From Desulfosporosinus fructosivorans (lineage in GTDB: Bacteria > Bacillota > Desulfitobacteriia > Desulfitobacteriales > Desulfitobacteriaceae): 64,000 bases of DNA. Under the pieces are notes generated by a model. It did not search any database, was not told the origin of the DNA, and was given only the letters and a program-made list of their open reading frames with translations. Where the stretch lies: NCBI RefSeq assembly GCF_004766045.1, contig NZ_SPQQ01000005.1, positions 1 through 64,000 of the forward strand, written 5' to 3'. The translations under genes and the position numbers were made by a program. Shown here piece after piece: positions 49,331-58,911 of the stretch. The first letter of the stretch is position 1, and every line of letters begins with the position of its first letter.

Positions 49331-49987
49331 ATGGCCCACATTCTCATCGTTGAGGATGAAAAATCTATCAATGATCTGATTGCTATGAATCTTGAGTTAG
49401 TAGGACATACCAGCCAACAGGCCTACGCAGGCCATGAGGCGCTGGAATACTTAACGCAGAATATGTATTCACTCATCATCCTGGACATCATGCTGCCTGG
49501 CATAGATGGGTTCACCCTGATGCAATCTGTTCCTGAAAACACGCCGGTTATTTTCCTCACTGCTATGGGAAATCTAGCGGATAGAGTCAAAGGGCTTAAG
49601 TTGGGTGCCGACGATTATATCGTCAAACCCTTTGAAACGATTGAACTGCTGGCCCGTATCGAAGCCGTGCTGCGCCGTACCCATCGCTCCATACATACTT
49701 TTTCACTCGATAATACGGTTATCAATCTGGAAAGTAGGGTAGTTTCTGTGAACGGCAGCGAAATTGAGGTGACCCTGCGAGAATTCGAATTATTGGAAAT
49801 CCTCATTAAGAACAAAAATATAGCACTATCTCGCGAAAAGCTACTTAAACTAGCCTGGAATTATGACTACTTTGGGGAAACACGAACCGTCGATGTGCAC
49901 ATTCAAAAACTGCGTAAGAAGCTTAATTGGGAAGACAGAATTAAGACCGTCTATAAATTAGGGTATCGCCTGGAGGTAGACTCGTGA
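49331..49987 (+). CDS. OmpR/PhoB-family response regulator
   Basis: 218 residues. Receiver with EDE (8-10), phospho-Asp at 53 region (LIILDIMLPGIDG), T/S switch LTAMGN and Lys in YIVKPFE. Winged helix VNGSEIEVTLREFELLEIL ... VDVHIQKLRKKLNWEDRIKTVYKLGYRLE. Overlaps the kinase by 4 bases. This one, unlike the regulator at 6332, keeps the normal aspartate. Confidence 0.95.
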   Translation: MAHILIVEDEKSINDLIAMNLELVGHTSQQAYAGHEALEYLTQNMYSLIILDIMLPGIDGFTLMQSVPENTPVIFLTAMGNLADRVKGLKLGADDYIVKPFETIELLARIEAVLRRTHRSIHTFSLDNTVINLESRVVSVNGSEIEVTLREFELLEILIKNKNIALSREKLLKLAWNYDYFGETRTVDVHIQKLRKKLNWEDRIKTVYKLGYRLEVDS

Positions 49988-51426
49988 AATTTTGGCAAAA
50001 AACTTTTTTAGGAATTTTAGCGGTCTTCATCTTAGCCATTAATATCTGTCTCTATCTAACGTCCAATTATAGCTTCTCTCTCAACCTGAAGAGCGAGACT
50101 GACCGAGCGCTAGGAGAGTATCAATTTATTACAAATGGTGTTTATGCGACCATGGACAGTATTTACTACCGTGAACAGGCCCAGCCAACGCCCTCTTCCA
50201 TACAAAGCCTAATGCGCTCCTATGCTGACTACTATAAACAGCAAAACGTCTTCTTTGAACTAAAGCAGTCCAATCAAATATTATTTACCAATATCCCTTC
50301 CAGTGCCAAATCCGATAGCACCGGAGACCTTACCAAAAATACTTACACAATTAAAGTGCTGAACAGGGACGGAGTCCACTTCCTGTATATCGTTGGCAGC
50401 CTTGGCGGTCAATACAAAGATTATACGCTTACCTACGTACGCGACCTGTCTGAGCTGTATAATAATCACTCCCAGCTCACCCGCTATTTGATCAGCATTA
50501 GTGCCTTGGTCGAAATAATCCTGACCTTGGTATTGTTGCTGCTACTAAGGAGGCTCACCCTTCCTATCAGAATCATGCAAAAGGCTACCCATAAAATAGC
50601 CGGCGGAGTCTACGACGAACGAATCTATATACCCGGCAAGGATGAATTTCATGAGCTAGCCGAAAACTTTAATCAAATGACTTCGAGCATTCAAGAGAAG
50701 ATTAATGAGCTTGACAAAAATGCTCAGGATAAACAACGTCTGATCGATAATCTGGCCCATGAGTTAAGAACACCGCTTACAGCCATTCGAGGCTATGCCG
50801 AATATCTGCAAAGTGCCAAAACCACTGAGCCCAATCGCCTAAAAGCAGCTGCTTATATTATCAGTGAAATTGACCGCATGAAAAATCTGGCCTTTAAGTT
50901 GCTGGATTTAGCCCTTGTCCGCAACAGCAAGTTGGATCTTCAGGAGCTCAGCCCTTGGGAATTGCTGAACCAGGTCAAAGTCGCTTCGGAATCCAAATTG
51001 AAAGAGAAGAGCCAAACCTTAACCATCGATTCCACCTTAGATAAACTAAGGGGAGACTCTATTCTTCTGCAGTCCCTGCTTCTGAACCTGATTGACAATG
51101 CTGCCAAGGCTTCTGCCGAAAACTCTACCATTAGGCTTTTAGCTTATTTTGATTCCTTCCCCATCCTTGAAGTCAGAGATTCAGGCTGTGGCATGGACGC
51201 AGAACAGGCCTCGTTGGTCTGCGAACCCTTTTATAGAGTGGACCAAGCTCGTTCACGCAGCTCAGGCGGTGTTGGTCTGGGATTGTCGCTTTGCCGAGAG
51301 ATTGCCCAGCTACATGGCGGGGAACTGAGAATCAGCTCTTATCCCGGAAAAGGAACTACAGTGCAGATAGTATTTACGACTTCATTACAACTTGCTGAAA
51401 ACTCCCTGATGCCTAAGGATGTATGA
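49984..51426 (+). CDS. sensor histidine kinase
   Basis: 480 residues. TM1 about 9-30, extracellular sensor about 32-160 (no known fold), TM2 about 163-187, HAMP RRLTLPIRIMQKATHKIAGGVYDERI, H-box LIDNLAHELRTPLTAIRGYAEYL, N-box LLNLIDNAAKAS, G boxes RDSGCGMDAEQASL and GGVGLGLSLCREIAQLHGG. Probably senses an envelope signal and feeds the regulator at 49331; targets may be the secreted protein and the ABC/FtsX genes downstream. Confidence 0.95.
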   Translation: MKFWQKTFLGILAVFILAINICLYLTSNYSFSLNLKSETDRALGEYQFITNGVYATMDSIYYREQAQPTPSSIQSLMRSYADYYKQQNVFFELKQSNQILFTNIPSSAKSDSTGDLTKNTYTIKVLNRDGVHFLYIVGSLGGQYKDYTLTYVRDLSELYNNHSQLTRYLISISALVEIILTLVLLLLLRRLTLPIRIMQKATHKIAGGVYDERIYIPGKDEFHELAENFNQMTSSIQEKINELDKNAQDKQRLIDNLAHELRTPLTAIRGYAEYLQSAKTTEPNRLKAAAYIISEIDRMKNLAFKLLDLALVRNSKLDLQELSPWELLNQVKVASESKLKEKSQTLTIDSTLDKLRGDSILLQSLLLNLIDNAAKASAENSTIRLLAYFDSFPILEVRDSGCGMDAEQASLVCEPFYRVDQARSRSSGGVGLGLSLCREIAQLHGGELRISSYPGKGTTVQIVFTTSLQLAENSLMPKDV

Positions 51427-51466
51427 TTGGTCTGTAGCTACAAACTATTAAAAAAGGAGTTTTGAA

Positions 51467-52345
51467 ATGTTTAAGTTGATGCCACAAGTCAAAAAGATCT
51501 GGATCTATGGTGCAGCCGCCGGGATTATTATCGCCAGCAGTTCCACCATGGCCTACGCTCTCAATAACAACATACCGGAAAATGCCTCCGCAAGTGTCGT
51601 TTCCTCTGCGAACGTCCCAAAAGAGAATAATCAAGCTCCAGCTTCCAACGTAAAAATCACAGCCGAATACAACGTTGTTGATCAATCCAAGATTACTCCT
51701 GATTTAGAACATACCAAAGCACTGCTTACAGATAAGTTAAGCGTAAGCGGCAAAGACATCACCCCAGAGCAGGTCGAGGAAAAATCCAAACTCTATCTTG
51801 CCAATACGATTCCTGGTGACAAAGATATTTCAGCAGAGCAAGCTGCTGCATATGCTGCAACAATCCTAAAAAAGGCTTATGGAGTGAACTTTACAGGTTA
51901 TACAGCTGATACAAGCTTTTCTAGAAGCACTGTGCCAAACTCCGATAACTGGACAGTCATCTTCCACGCTCCCAACGAAGACAAGAGTTCTAAAAGATAT
52001 CTTGCCTCCGTAAATTCTGTAAGCGGATCAATGCTTAATGCCAGTTTATATGACTTTACTGATTCTGAAGTTGACAGTAAAAATGTGCAAGATCCCGAGT
52101 GGATGAAAACGGCCGAAGCAGATATCGCCAAATTAATGCCGGAAAATGTTTCAATAACCAGCAGCAAAGTCGTTGCAGCAACCCCGTTAATCGGCGTCAT
52201 GGTTGTTAGCGAATTATCCGACGGTTCGGCCTGTGCAGTTCGTTTGTCAGGTGAAAACAAAGAAGCCGTAGCCTATCAATACTTCCCGAATGGCTACGAC
52301 GGAAGTTGGGATTATCACCCGGTAACAGCTAATGGTGTCGGATAA
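51467..52345 (+). CDS. secreted or membrane-anchored protein, 292 aa
   Basis: Residues 11-31 (IWIYGAAAGIIIASSSTMAYA) are a signal/anchor, with a possible cleavage after AYA. The rest is extracellular: residues about 105-190 (ISAEQAAAYAATILKKAYGVNFTGYTADTSFS) look like a PepSY-like or DUF-type sensor helix-beta unit. AAAAGGAG site at the start. Placed directly after the kinase, it may tune it (PepSY proteins often sit with VanS-like kinases). Function not established. Confidence 0.7.
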   Translation: MFKLMPQVKKIWIYGAAAGIIIASSSTMAYALNNNIPENASASVVSSANVPKENNQAPASNVKITAEYNVVDQSKITPDLEHTKALLTDKLSVSGKDITPEQVEEKSKLYLANTIPGDKDISAEQAAAYAATILKKAYGVNFTGYTADTSFSRSTVPNSDNWTVIFHAPNEDKSSKRYLASVNSVSGSMLNASLYDFTDSEVDSKNVQDPEWMKTAEADIAKLMPENVSITSSKVVAATPLIGVMVVSELSDGSACAVRLSGENKEAVAYQYFPNGYDGSWDYHPVTANGVG

Positions 52346-52543
52346 TTGCAGTCAAGTGCATGGGAATTTGCGCTTTTAATGGTCAAGAATGGATTCGTAT
52401 ACAGTCCGTAACTTTTGAAGCCACCGTTAGTGAACGGTGGCTTCAACTTGGAAAGTTCCCCTTTCAGGCAGCATGTCAATCCCTTGCTTCTCCCTCAATA
52501 CCTCCTGCTTGTCCTCGCAGAAATCGGCCTTCCTTTTTCCCCT

Positions 52544-52585
52544 GTCATTATCCTATTCAAGATATGAAAGTGGGTAAGCGGTGGA
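52544..52585. repeat. 42-bp repeat shared with 58797-58838
   Basis: Starts GTCATTATCCTATTCAAGAT and ends GGTAAGCGGTGGA; identical in both places by eye. May be a mobile-element end. Confidence 0.8.
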
Positions 52586-52604
52586 ACAAATAGCGTGGTA
52601 CAAA

Positions 52605-52649
52605 AAATTCGCCCTGATTTTCAACTTATTGAAAATTGAGGGCGAATTT
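52605..52649 (-). terminator. terminator of the 57-aa gene
   Basis: In the minus direction AAATTCGCCCTCAATTTTCAA pairs with TTGAAAATCAGGGCGAATTT apart from a bulge; six T follow. Confidence 0.8.
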
Positions 52650-52656
52650 AACGTTC

Positions 52657-52830
52657 TTAGAAAAATCCTTCACTAGCAACATCCTTGATGTATTTATACT
52701 GTTTACGGACCAACCTCTTGAACTGGGCATCCGATAGATCATCGTACTTATTGGTTCCTTCTTCTACTAGATAGAAAATTCTTAGTTCTTCCATATTACA
52801 CTTCAATCTTGATAAATATCGCTCATACAT
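52657..52830 (-). CDS. small protein, 57 aa
   Basis: ATG 52830 behind AGGAATGT. The protein (MYERYLSRLKCNMEELRIFY ... DAQFKRLVRKQYKYIKDVASEGFF) is charged and helical with one Cys and no membrane part. It has its own terminator, so I think it is real. No family known to me. It is read away from the ABC/FtsX genes. Confidence 0.6.
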   Translation of the reverse strand: MYERYLSRLKCNMEELRIFYLVEEGTNKYDDLSDAQFKRLVRKQYKYIKDVASEGFF

Positions 52831-52950
52831 TCCTGACGCTCAGGCTCTCATTCTGGGCTTGAGCTTTCTTATGCCTTACTTTGGATAATTTGCTATCCAT
52901 AATGGGAAGCTAACCTTTATTTAGTAATTCCTAAATTGGGAGTTGATTCT

Positions 52951-53652
52951 ATGCCTTTTCTTCAAATGGTTGAATGCTATAAGCGGTATAACATGGGCAA
53001 CACAACTATTGTAGCCAATAACGGAATTAGTTTTGAAATTGAAAAGGGCGAATTTGTGGTGATTGTCGGCCCTTCCGGCGCCGGCAAATCGACGGTACTC
53101 AATATCCTCGGGGGTATGGATACCTGTGACGAGGGCCAGGTGTTGATTGACGGCAAGGATATTGCCAAATTCACAGGCAGAGAGCTGACCACCTACAGGC
53201 GGCTGGACATCGGCTTTGTGTTCCAGTTTTATAACCTGGTGCCCAATTTGACGACTCTGGAAAATGTGGAGCTGTCAGCGCAAATTGTACCTAATGCCAA
53301 AGATGCCAAAACGGTCTTGGAAAGTGTCGGCCTCGGCGATCGTCTGGATAATTTCCCTGCTCAGCTTTCCGGGGGAGAGCAGCAGCGGGTAGCTATTGCA
53401 CGAGCACTGGCCAAAAACCCGAAAATGCTCCTGGCAGATGAACCGACAGGGGCCTTGGATTATAAGACTGGTAAGGCGATTCTGAAGCTTTTACAGAATA
53501 CCTGCAAGGACACAGGGACAACGGTTATTGTGATCACGCATAACCAGGCGATTGCACCGATCGCCGACCGGGTGATTGAGATCAACGACGCTAAGGTTAG
53601 AAAAATAACGGTCAATGATCGTCCTGTTTCCATCGATGCTATTGAATGGTAG
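52951..53652 (+). CDS. ABC ATPase of an FtsX-type exporter (MacB/LolD-like)
   Basis: About 233 residues from ATG 52951 (GGGAG). Walker [18 protein letters not shown]-loop [19 protein letters not shown], signature [17 protein letters not shown], Walker [18 protein letters not shown]-loop [11 protein letters not shown]. The 'tGALD' Walker B and 'FQ.[15 protein letters not shown]' are the LolD/MacB/BceA signature. It drives the giant permease that follows after a 12-base gap. Confidence 0.95.
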   Translation: MPFLQMVECYKRYNMGNTTIVANNGISFEIEKGEFVVIVGPSGAGKSTVLNILGGMDTCDEGQVLIDGKDIAKFTGRELTTYRRLDIGFVFQFYNLVPNLTTLENVELSAQIVPNAKDAKTVLESVGLGDRLDNFPAQLSGGEQQRVAIARALAKNPKMLLADEPTGALDYKTGKAILKLLQNTCKDTGTTVIVITHNQAIAPIADRVIEINDAKVRKITVNDRPVSIDAIEW

Positions 53653-53664
53653 GTGGTATTGTTC

Positions 53665-56600
53665 ATGCGTAAAAAAGCCTTAAACAAGGATATTTTCAAG
53701 GAATTCACAAAATCGCGCACGCGCTTTCTGTCGATCATGTTGATGATCGCCTTGGGTTCGTTTATCTTTGTCGGGATGTATGTGACGGGACCCACCATGC
53801 GCAACACGGTGCTCACCTATGCGGACAAGTATCATCTCGAAGATTTGACAGTGACGTCTCCGCTAGGTCTGGCAATGGAAGACGAGCAGATTCTAGCCTC
53901 TGTTTCGGGGGTTGAAACCTTGGATTACAGCTATCGCACTGATTTGATGAAGCGCGATTCGGACGTGATTGTCCGCGCCGAGTCCAGGGGAAGGCTACCG
54001 GACTACGAGATCCTCGAGGGCAGGCTGCCCCAGGAGTCGAACGAGCTCGCTCTGGATGGGATGATGCGGGAAAAGGGCTACAAAATCGGCGACCACATCT
54101 CATTTGTCCCTGAAAAAGTGCGGAACAGTTACGCTTTAAAAAATTATGATTTTATCATTGTCGGCTTTGTGAACTCGCCCGAATATTTGATGCCGCTGGA
54201 GAAGGGCACGTCCTCCATCGGCGATGGAGTTGTGGACTGCTTCGCGGTGATTGCGAAAGAGAATTTCACTCTGGAAAACATCAGCTTAGCGAGGCTGGAC
54301 TTCAGCGACGTCAAAGGACTCAACACCTATTCTGACGAGTATAAGGAGAAGATGAAGACTCACAGTGACGAAGTGGAACAGGCTTTCGCTTCACGGCCGG
54401 AAATCAAGCTTGAGCAGTATCGCAAGGAAGGAACCGCTGAAATTTCTCAAGCGCAGTTGGAAATCACTGACGCGGAACAACAAATGCGAGACGCGAAAAT
54501 AAAATTGGATGACGCCAGAGCCCAGCTGGAGAATGCCTGGGCTGATTACCGAGACGGAAAGGCCACTTTTGAAACTAAGATCCGCGAAGCGCAGGCGAAG
54601 ATCACCTCTGGGCAGGAAGAGCTATTGGCTTCAAGGGCCCAGCTCGACGACGGCTATGCCAAGTTCAGTGACGGGAAAAAGAAACTGGCTGATTCCCGAG
54701 CGGAATTCGCCGACTCACAGGCCAAGCTCGCCAACGCCAAGGTGCAGCTTGAAGACGGACAGGCGCAGCTGAATGCCGCTCAGAAAACTATTGATGACGG
54801 CCGAGTGGAGCTTGCCGCAAAAACGACCGAGCTGAACGACGGGCTGGCTATACTCAACAGTGGGCTGAGTCAGATCAGCGCCAGCCTGACCAAGATCGAT
54901 GCCGGATTAGCACAGATTGCGATTGGACTGCCCCAGATCGCAGTGGGGCTGCAGCAGGCCGAGGCCAGCATGGCGTCCCTTGATGATGGGATAGCCCAGA
55001 TTGATAGGCAGCTGCTCGATGTCGACCAGAGCTTAGATTCGGTAAACGCCTCTCTCGCCACTATCGAGAAGAGCCTTGCGTCGATTGACGAGCAACTAGA
55101 CAGTGTCAACCGCAACATCGCGGATTTGACCGCCCAGCGTGTTGCTCTGTCTGCGCGCCAAGATGAGCTGAAAGCCATCCTTGCGCACAGTCCGGAACCT
55201 AACCCCGTGGCGCAAGCCGAGCTGGACTCGATCCCAGGAAAAATCGCTGCGATTGACACAGAGCTTGCCCCACTCAAACAACAAACTTCCGATCTGACCC
55301 CTAAAAAGACGGACTTAGTGAATCAGCAGACCGCTCTCAACGCTCAAAAGGCGCCGCTACTGCAGACGAAGGCGGGACTTGAACAGAGCCGAGCGGAGCT
55401 TATGGCACAAAAACCGCAGTTGGCAGCGACAAAAACGTCTCTGCTGGCCCAACAGACAGATCTGTTGAACAAACAGGATCAAGCTGTGAACAAAAAAGCG
55501 GAGCTTCAGGCGCAGTACAGTGCCCTGCTTGCTCAGCAGAAAACAGCCCTCGACTCTCTTGCACTACTGAGCGATGCGAGAGACAAGCTCAACGACGGCC
55601 AGCAGACGCTGGATAAGCAGAAGGCCGAGTTTAACGCCCAGAAAGCGGACTATGAGGACGGGCTTATCCAGCTGGAAGAGGGCCGCGTCAAGCTTGCAGA
55701 CGGCGAGGCCAAGCTTGAAAAAGCACGTGCGGAGCTGGCCGGCGGCCAGGCAAAGTACGACGACGGCGCGGCCCAGCTCGAAGAGGCTAGGGCAACACTG
55801 GCGACGGAGCGGGCAAAGGTCGAGGGCGAACTGAAGGTTGCCTACCAAAAGCTACTCGATGGCGAAGCCGACTATGAGCAAGGGCGCTTGGAGTATATTA
55901 ACAAGCTGCCCGAGGCCCAGAAAGAGATCGAGCAGGGCAAAACCGAGCTCAGTAAAGCCAAAAATCAGCTCGCCCGGCTCAAGGTGCCCGACTACACCAT
56001 CCACGACCGCTACAAGAATATGGGCTTTTACCAGATCATCCAAAATTCCGAGAGCATGGACCTGCTGTCCCTTTTCTTTCCGGTGTTCTTTTTCCTGATC
56101 GCTCTATTGGTTTCGCTGACCACTATGACGCGCATGGTGGACGAACAGCGCCTGCAAATCGGCACGATGAAAGCCCTCGGCTATTCAGACTGGGACGTCA
56201 TCAAAAAATATCTGGCCTATGGAAGCCTCGCCAGCCTGATCGGAAGCTTGATTGGCATTGCTGGGGGGCAGAAAATACTAATGCCGATTATCTTCGATGC
56301 CTATTCTTCGAGTTTCCTCTTTAAGCAGGAGCTCCCCCTGCTCTCGCCCGTCTTCAGCGTAATCGCCGTATTAATCAGCTTACTCTGCACGGGGTTTGTC
56401 GCCTTTCTGACAACCCGAGCTTCGCTGAAGAACAATGTCTCGGTGCTGCTCAGGCCCAAAGCGCCGAAGGTTGGGAACCGCATTCTTCTGGAGCGCTTCA
56501 CGCCGCTATGGCGACGCCTGTCCTTCAATTACAAGGTTACGGCCCGGAATATTTTTCGCTATAAAAAGCGGATGCTGATGACGATTATTGGGGTGGCCGG

Positions 56601-57663
56601 GTGTACCGCTCTGATTTTCATGGGCTTCGGAATCCGCGATTCGGTCGGTTCGCTTTTTTTCAAGCAGTACAGCGATCTTTTCCGCTATGATACCGTTGTT
56701 ATCTTTGATGAGAATGCCGCAACGGAGGATCTAACGGCCTTCAGCGACGAGCTCAAGAGCGACAGGCGCATCGCCGGACTTTATCCGGCGCGGTTTGAAC
56801 AGGGCATCGTCCAGATACCTGGCAAGCTCGACCAGACAGTCGCGGTCGTCGTGCCCGAGGATGAGGCGGCATTTCGCAGCATCAATCAACTGCGGGAGCG
56901 CACAAGTAAGCTACCTATTCCCTTGGTGGACGGCGCGGTCATCACGGAGAAGATCTCCGTTCTTCTCGGACTGAGCGTGGGAGAGAAGCTCGAGTTTAAG
57001 GACAACGATGGCACGTTTAAAACCATTGAGATCGCGGGGATAACGGAGAACTACGCTGGCCACTATCTGTATTTACCCGCGGGTTATTACGAAGAAATAT
57101 TCGGTAAAACGTACCGCGTCAACAGTGATTATCTTTTGCTTCAGGACAACAGCGCCGAAAGCGTCAGCCTCTTTTCCAGAAGCATGCTGGAGAAAGAAGT
57201 CGTGCTGAGTACAGTGAATACCAATGTCGCCGGCGATGCGATCGGGAATCTGACCAATTCTTTAAACATCGTAGTGCTGGTCTTAGTTTTAGTCTCTTCG
57301 CTACTGGCTGTTGTGGTGCTCTACAACCTGACAAACATCAACGTTTCCGAGCGGATACGCGAATTGTCCACCATTATGGTGTTGGGCTTTTATCCCAGCG
57401 AGGTGACGGCCTATGTTTACCGTGAAACCATGATCCTGACCACAATTGGAATATTTATCGGCTTCGTATTTGGGTTGCTCCTGCATGGCTTCATCGTCAC
57501 CACGCTACCGCCTGAGAGTGTGCTGATGGACCCTGCGGTTAAGCTGACCAGTTATATTCTAGCCGCGGGGTTTACCCTCGCCTTTTCTCTTGTCGTCATG
57601 CTGATTATGCATAGGCGGCTCAAAGGTATTAACATGGTTGAAGCACTGAAAGCAGTGGAATGA
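53665..57663 (+). CDS. FtsX-family permease with a very long coiled-coil domain
   Basis: About 1332 residues from ATG 53665 (GGTGG before it). TM1 about 27-50; extracellular domain about 50-250; then residues about 255-775 are a continuous coiled coil of Asp-Gly-x-Ala-x-Leu-type 11-residue units (DDGYAKFSDGKKKLADSRAE... , AQL/AEL repeats); FtsX part 1 with helices near 795-825, 850-875, 895-920; a second extracellular domain (about 990-1175); and helices near 1185-1215, 1230-1255 and 1290-1315. The layout is that of FtsX/YknZ-type permeases with a coil like MacB/YhgE. A role in moving or shearing a peptide, lipid or wall component outside the cell is inferred. Confidence 0.9.
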   Translation: MRKKALNKDIFKEFTKSRTRFLSIMLMIALGSFIFVGMYVTGPTMRNTVLTYADKYHLEDLTVTSPLGLAMEDEQILASVSGVETLDYSYRTDLMKRDSDVIVRAESRGRLPDYEILEGRLPQESNELALDGMMREKGYKIGDHISFVPEKVRNSYALKNYDFIIVGFVNSPEYLMPLEKGTSSIGDGVVDCFAVIAKENFTLENISLARLDFSDVKGLNTYSDEYKEKMKTHSDEVEQAFASRPEIKLEQYRKEGTAEISQAQLEITDAEQQMRDAKIKLDDARAQLENAWADYRDGKATFETKIREAQAKITSGQEELLASRAQLDDGYAKFSDGKKKLADSRAEFADSQAKLANAKVQLEDGQAQLNAAQKTIDDGRVELAAKTTELNDGLAILNSGLSQISASLTKIDAGLAQIAIGLPQIAVGLQQAEASMASLDDGIAQIDRQLLDVDQSLDSVNASLATIEKSLASIDEQLDSVNRNIADLTAQRVALSARQDELKAILAHSPEPNPVAQAELDSIPGKIAAIDTELAPLKQQTSDLTPKKTDLVNQQTALNAQKAPLLQTKAGLEQSRAELMAQKPQLAATKTSLLAQQTDLLNKQDQAVNKKAELQAQYSALLAQQKTALDSLALLSDARDKLNDGQQTLDKQKAEFNAQKADYEDGLIQLEEGRVKLADGEAKLEKARAELAGGQAKYDDGAAQLEEARATLATERAKVEGELKVAYQKLLDGEADYEQGRLEYINKLPEAQKEIEQGKTELSKAKNQLARLKVPDYTIHDRYKNMGFYQIIQNSESMDLLSLFFPVFFFLIALLVSLTTMTRMVDEQRLQIGTMKALGYSDWDVIKKYLAYGSLASLIGSLIGIAGGQKILMPIIFDAYSSSFLFKQELPLLSPVFSVIAVLISLLCTGFVAFLTTRASLKNNVSVLLRPKAPKVGNRILLERFTPLWRRLSFNYKVTARNIFRYKKRMLMTIIGVAGCTALIFMGFGIRDSVGSLFFKQYSDLFRYDTVVIFDENAATEDLTAFSDELKSDRRIAGLYPARFEQGIVQIPGKLDQTVAVVVPEDEAAFRSINQLRERTSKLPIPLVDGAVITEKISVLLGLSVGEKLEFKDNDGTFKTIEIAGITENYAGHYLYLPAGYYEEIFGKTYRVNSDYLLLQDNSAESVSLFSRSMLEKEVVLSTVNTNVAGDAIGNLTNSLNIVVLVLVLVSSLLAVVVLYNLTNINVSERIRELSTIMVLGFYPSEVTAYVYRETMILTTIGIFIGFVFGLLLHGFIVTTLPPESVLMDPAVKLTSYILAAGFTLAFSLVVMLIMHRRLKGINMVEALKAVE

Positions 57664-57863
57664 GTCATAAGCAGTCATTATGAAACGCCTCAGCCGAAGC
57701 CTCATATCTCCCCTAATCCACTTGCTCCACCAATAAAAATATCGCCGCCACCAATGTTCGCTTTAAATCATTAATATAACTCGAGGAGAATAGAGAAGGA
57801 AATCCTGGGTTTGTGGTGGCCAAGTGGGTAAAGGGCTGATGAAATTGCCGAGTCAAGTTCCCC

Positions 57864-57906
57864 AAAAAGGAAGGGGTTGTCGCAGTAAGACAGCCCCTTC
57901 CTTTTT
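57864..57906. terminator. bidirectional terminator
   Basis: 18-bp stem AAAAAGGAAGGGGTTGTC / GACAGCCCCTTCCTTTTT (one wobble), 7-base loop, between the permease and hicB. Confidence 0.85.
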
Positions 57907-57920
57907 GACAAGCATTTATT

Positions 57921-58325
57921 TTAAGGTCTATCCACTCCAAGGTACTCCTTAATGGCTGCCTGGGTAATCTGTGAAAAGTTCACTCCTTGTTTTTCAGCAA
58001 GTTCCTTTAACCAAGCCGGTAACGTTATATTTGTCTTTACGGACCGATTATCCATCTCATTCTTCACGACTTCTGGAAACACGGCAATAGGAGCAATTAT
58101 AGATCCTACAGGAGTGTCCTCAAAAGGCGGCTGCGTGGGAGTTGGAATTATGTCCCCGTCTTTCTCCATACCCCAAAGATGTAGCCCCAAAGCTTCTATT
58201 GCCATAGCCTGAGCGTGCTGAAAATCATCGCCTATTGAAATACATCCCGGTAGATCTGGAAAATACACACCAAATGCCCCATGGGTAGACGGTTCAAAAA
58301 TAGCAAAATAAGTTAATTTACGCAA
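57921..58325 (-). CDS. HicB-family antitoxin-like protein (orphan)
   Basis: About 134 residues. N-terminal HicB fold: LTYFAIFEPSTHGAFGVYFPDLPGCISIGDDFQHAQAMAIEALGLHLWGMEKDGDIIPTPTQPP; C-terminal ribbon-helix-helix SVKTNITLPAWLKELAEKQGVNFSQITQAAIKEYL. TTG start at 58325 fits AGAGGTGA. No HicA toxin gene lies on either side: downstream is the terminator, upstream are scrap repeats. It may be an unpaired regulator or a leftover of a lost toxin pair. Confidence 0.85.
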   Translation of the reverse strand: MRKLTYFAIFEPSTHGAFGVYFPDLPGCISIGDDFQHAQAMAIEALGLHLWGMEKDGDIIPTPTQPPFEDTPVGSIIAPIAVFPEVVKNEMDNRSVKTNITLPAWLKELAEKQGVNFSQITQAAIKEYLGVDRP

Positions 58326-58374
58326 GTTAATCACCTCTAAAAGATTATTTATTTAAGAGCAGGGTGCGGGCGTA

Positions 58375-58427
58375 ATCGAGTAGGAGGCTACCCATTATTT
58401 GAGTAGCGACCTCTCACACCACCACTC
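58375..58427 (-). mobile_element. group II intron 3' end (domain VI) remnant
   Basis: Minus strand: GGTGGTGTGAGAGG, then GTCGCTACTC loop GGGTAGC and CTCCTACTCGAT. GAG-AGG pairs with CCT-A-CTC leaving one bulged A seven bases before the end GAT, as in domain VI with the branch-point. Domain V and the reverse transcriptase are not adjacent, so it is a 5'-truncated relic. Confidence 0.55.
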
Positions 58428-58448
58428 ATTATAAATGCACATCTCCAC

Positions 58449-58566
58449 CTGCTTTAGATTGCCTTAATTCGTCTTCATCAGAATCAATGGTATCTCGCAG
58501 CACTTATTTTTTCGTTTATTGCTGCCTGAGCTACAATCCATATGGAGGAACTTGAGGCACTATGGA
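58449..58566. repeat. 118-bp repeat shared with 44436-44552
   Basis: Same sequence and orientation as at 44.4 kb with a one-base insertion and about nine changes. Confidence 0.85.
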
Positions 58567-58604
58567 GGTACTCTCAGGCAATTAACACCGTTAATCTATG
58601 GACG

Positions 58605-58684
58605 GTCCCCTTTGGCGAAAAAGCGAATTGCGGACAAAAGATCGCCCCACACTTCCATAGTGTAGGGGCTAGCTTTTTCTGATT
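58605..58684. repeat. 80-bp repeat shared with 42531-42610
   Basis: Carries the same hairpin CCCCACACT...AGTGTAGGGG and the same join to DUF3102 sequence. Confidence 0.8.
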
Positions 58685-58775
58685 GCCTGAGTTCCTGATT
58701 GGTCATTCCCTCGATATCCATATCGATGATGAATTGCGCCCGTTCCTCCTTTGGGATGCCTAAAAGATTATGAGT
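58685..58775 (-). pseudogene. DUF3102 fragment
   Basis: Minus-strand LLGIPKEERAQFIIDMDIEG then MTNQELRQ corresponds to the segment 'LLAVPEEEREQFIAEMDIENMSVRELQ' of the gene at 45392. It is followed by repeat DNA exactly where the gene's normal coiled-coil part would begin. Confidence 0.7.
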
Positions 58776-58796
58776 TCAGCGGGCTTCTTCTTTATT

Positions 58797-58838
58797 GTCA
58801 TTATCCTATTCAAGATATGAAAGTGGGTAAGCGGTGGA
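58797..58838. repeat. 42-bp repeat shared with 52544-52585
   Basis: Same sequence and orientation, ends GGTAAGCGGTGGA. Confidence 0.8.
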
Positions 58839-58911
58839 CAACCAACGACCTTTTCGACCCGCCGCAGGCTTAACCGGCTGCTTTTAAGACGTCGAATAAC
58901 AAAGTGTACAG

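Larger units (their letters stand above)
52346..52656. other. intergenic region with repeat and terminator
   Basis: No gene. Contains the 42-bp repeat at 52544-52585 and the terminator of the minus-strand small gene. Confidence 0.5.

Noticed and set aside
57921..58325. Full HicAB toxin-antitoxin system
   Set aside because: No HicA-type gene on either side of the HicB-like gene, so it is called an orphan.
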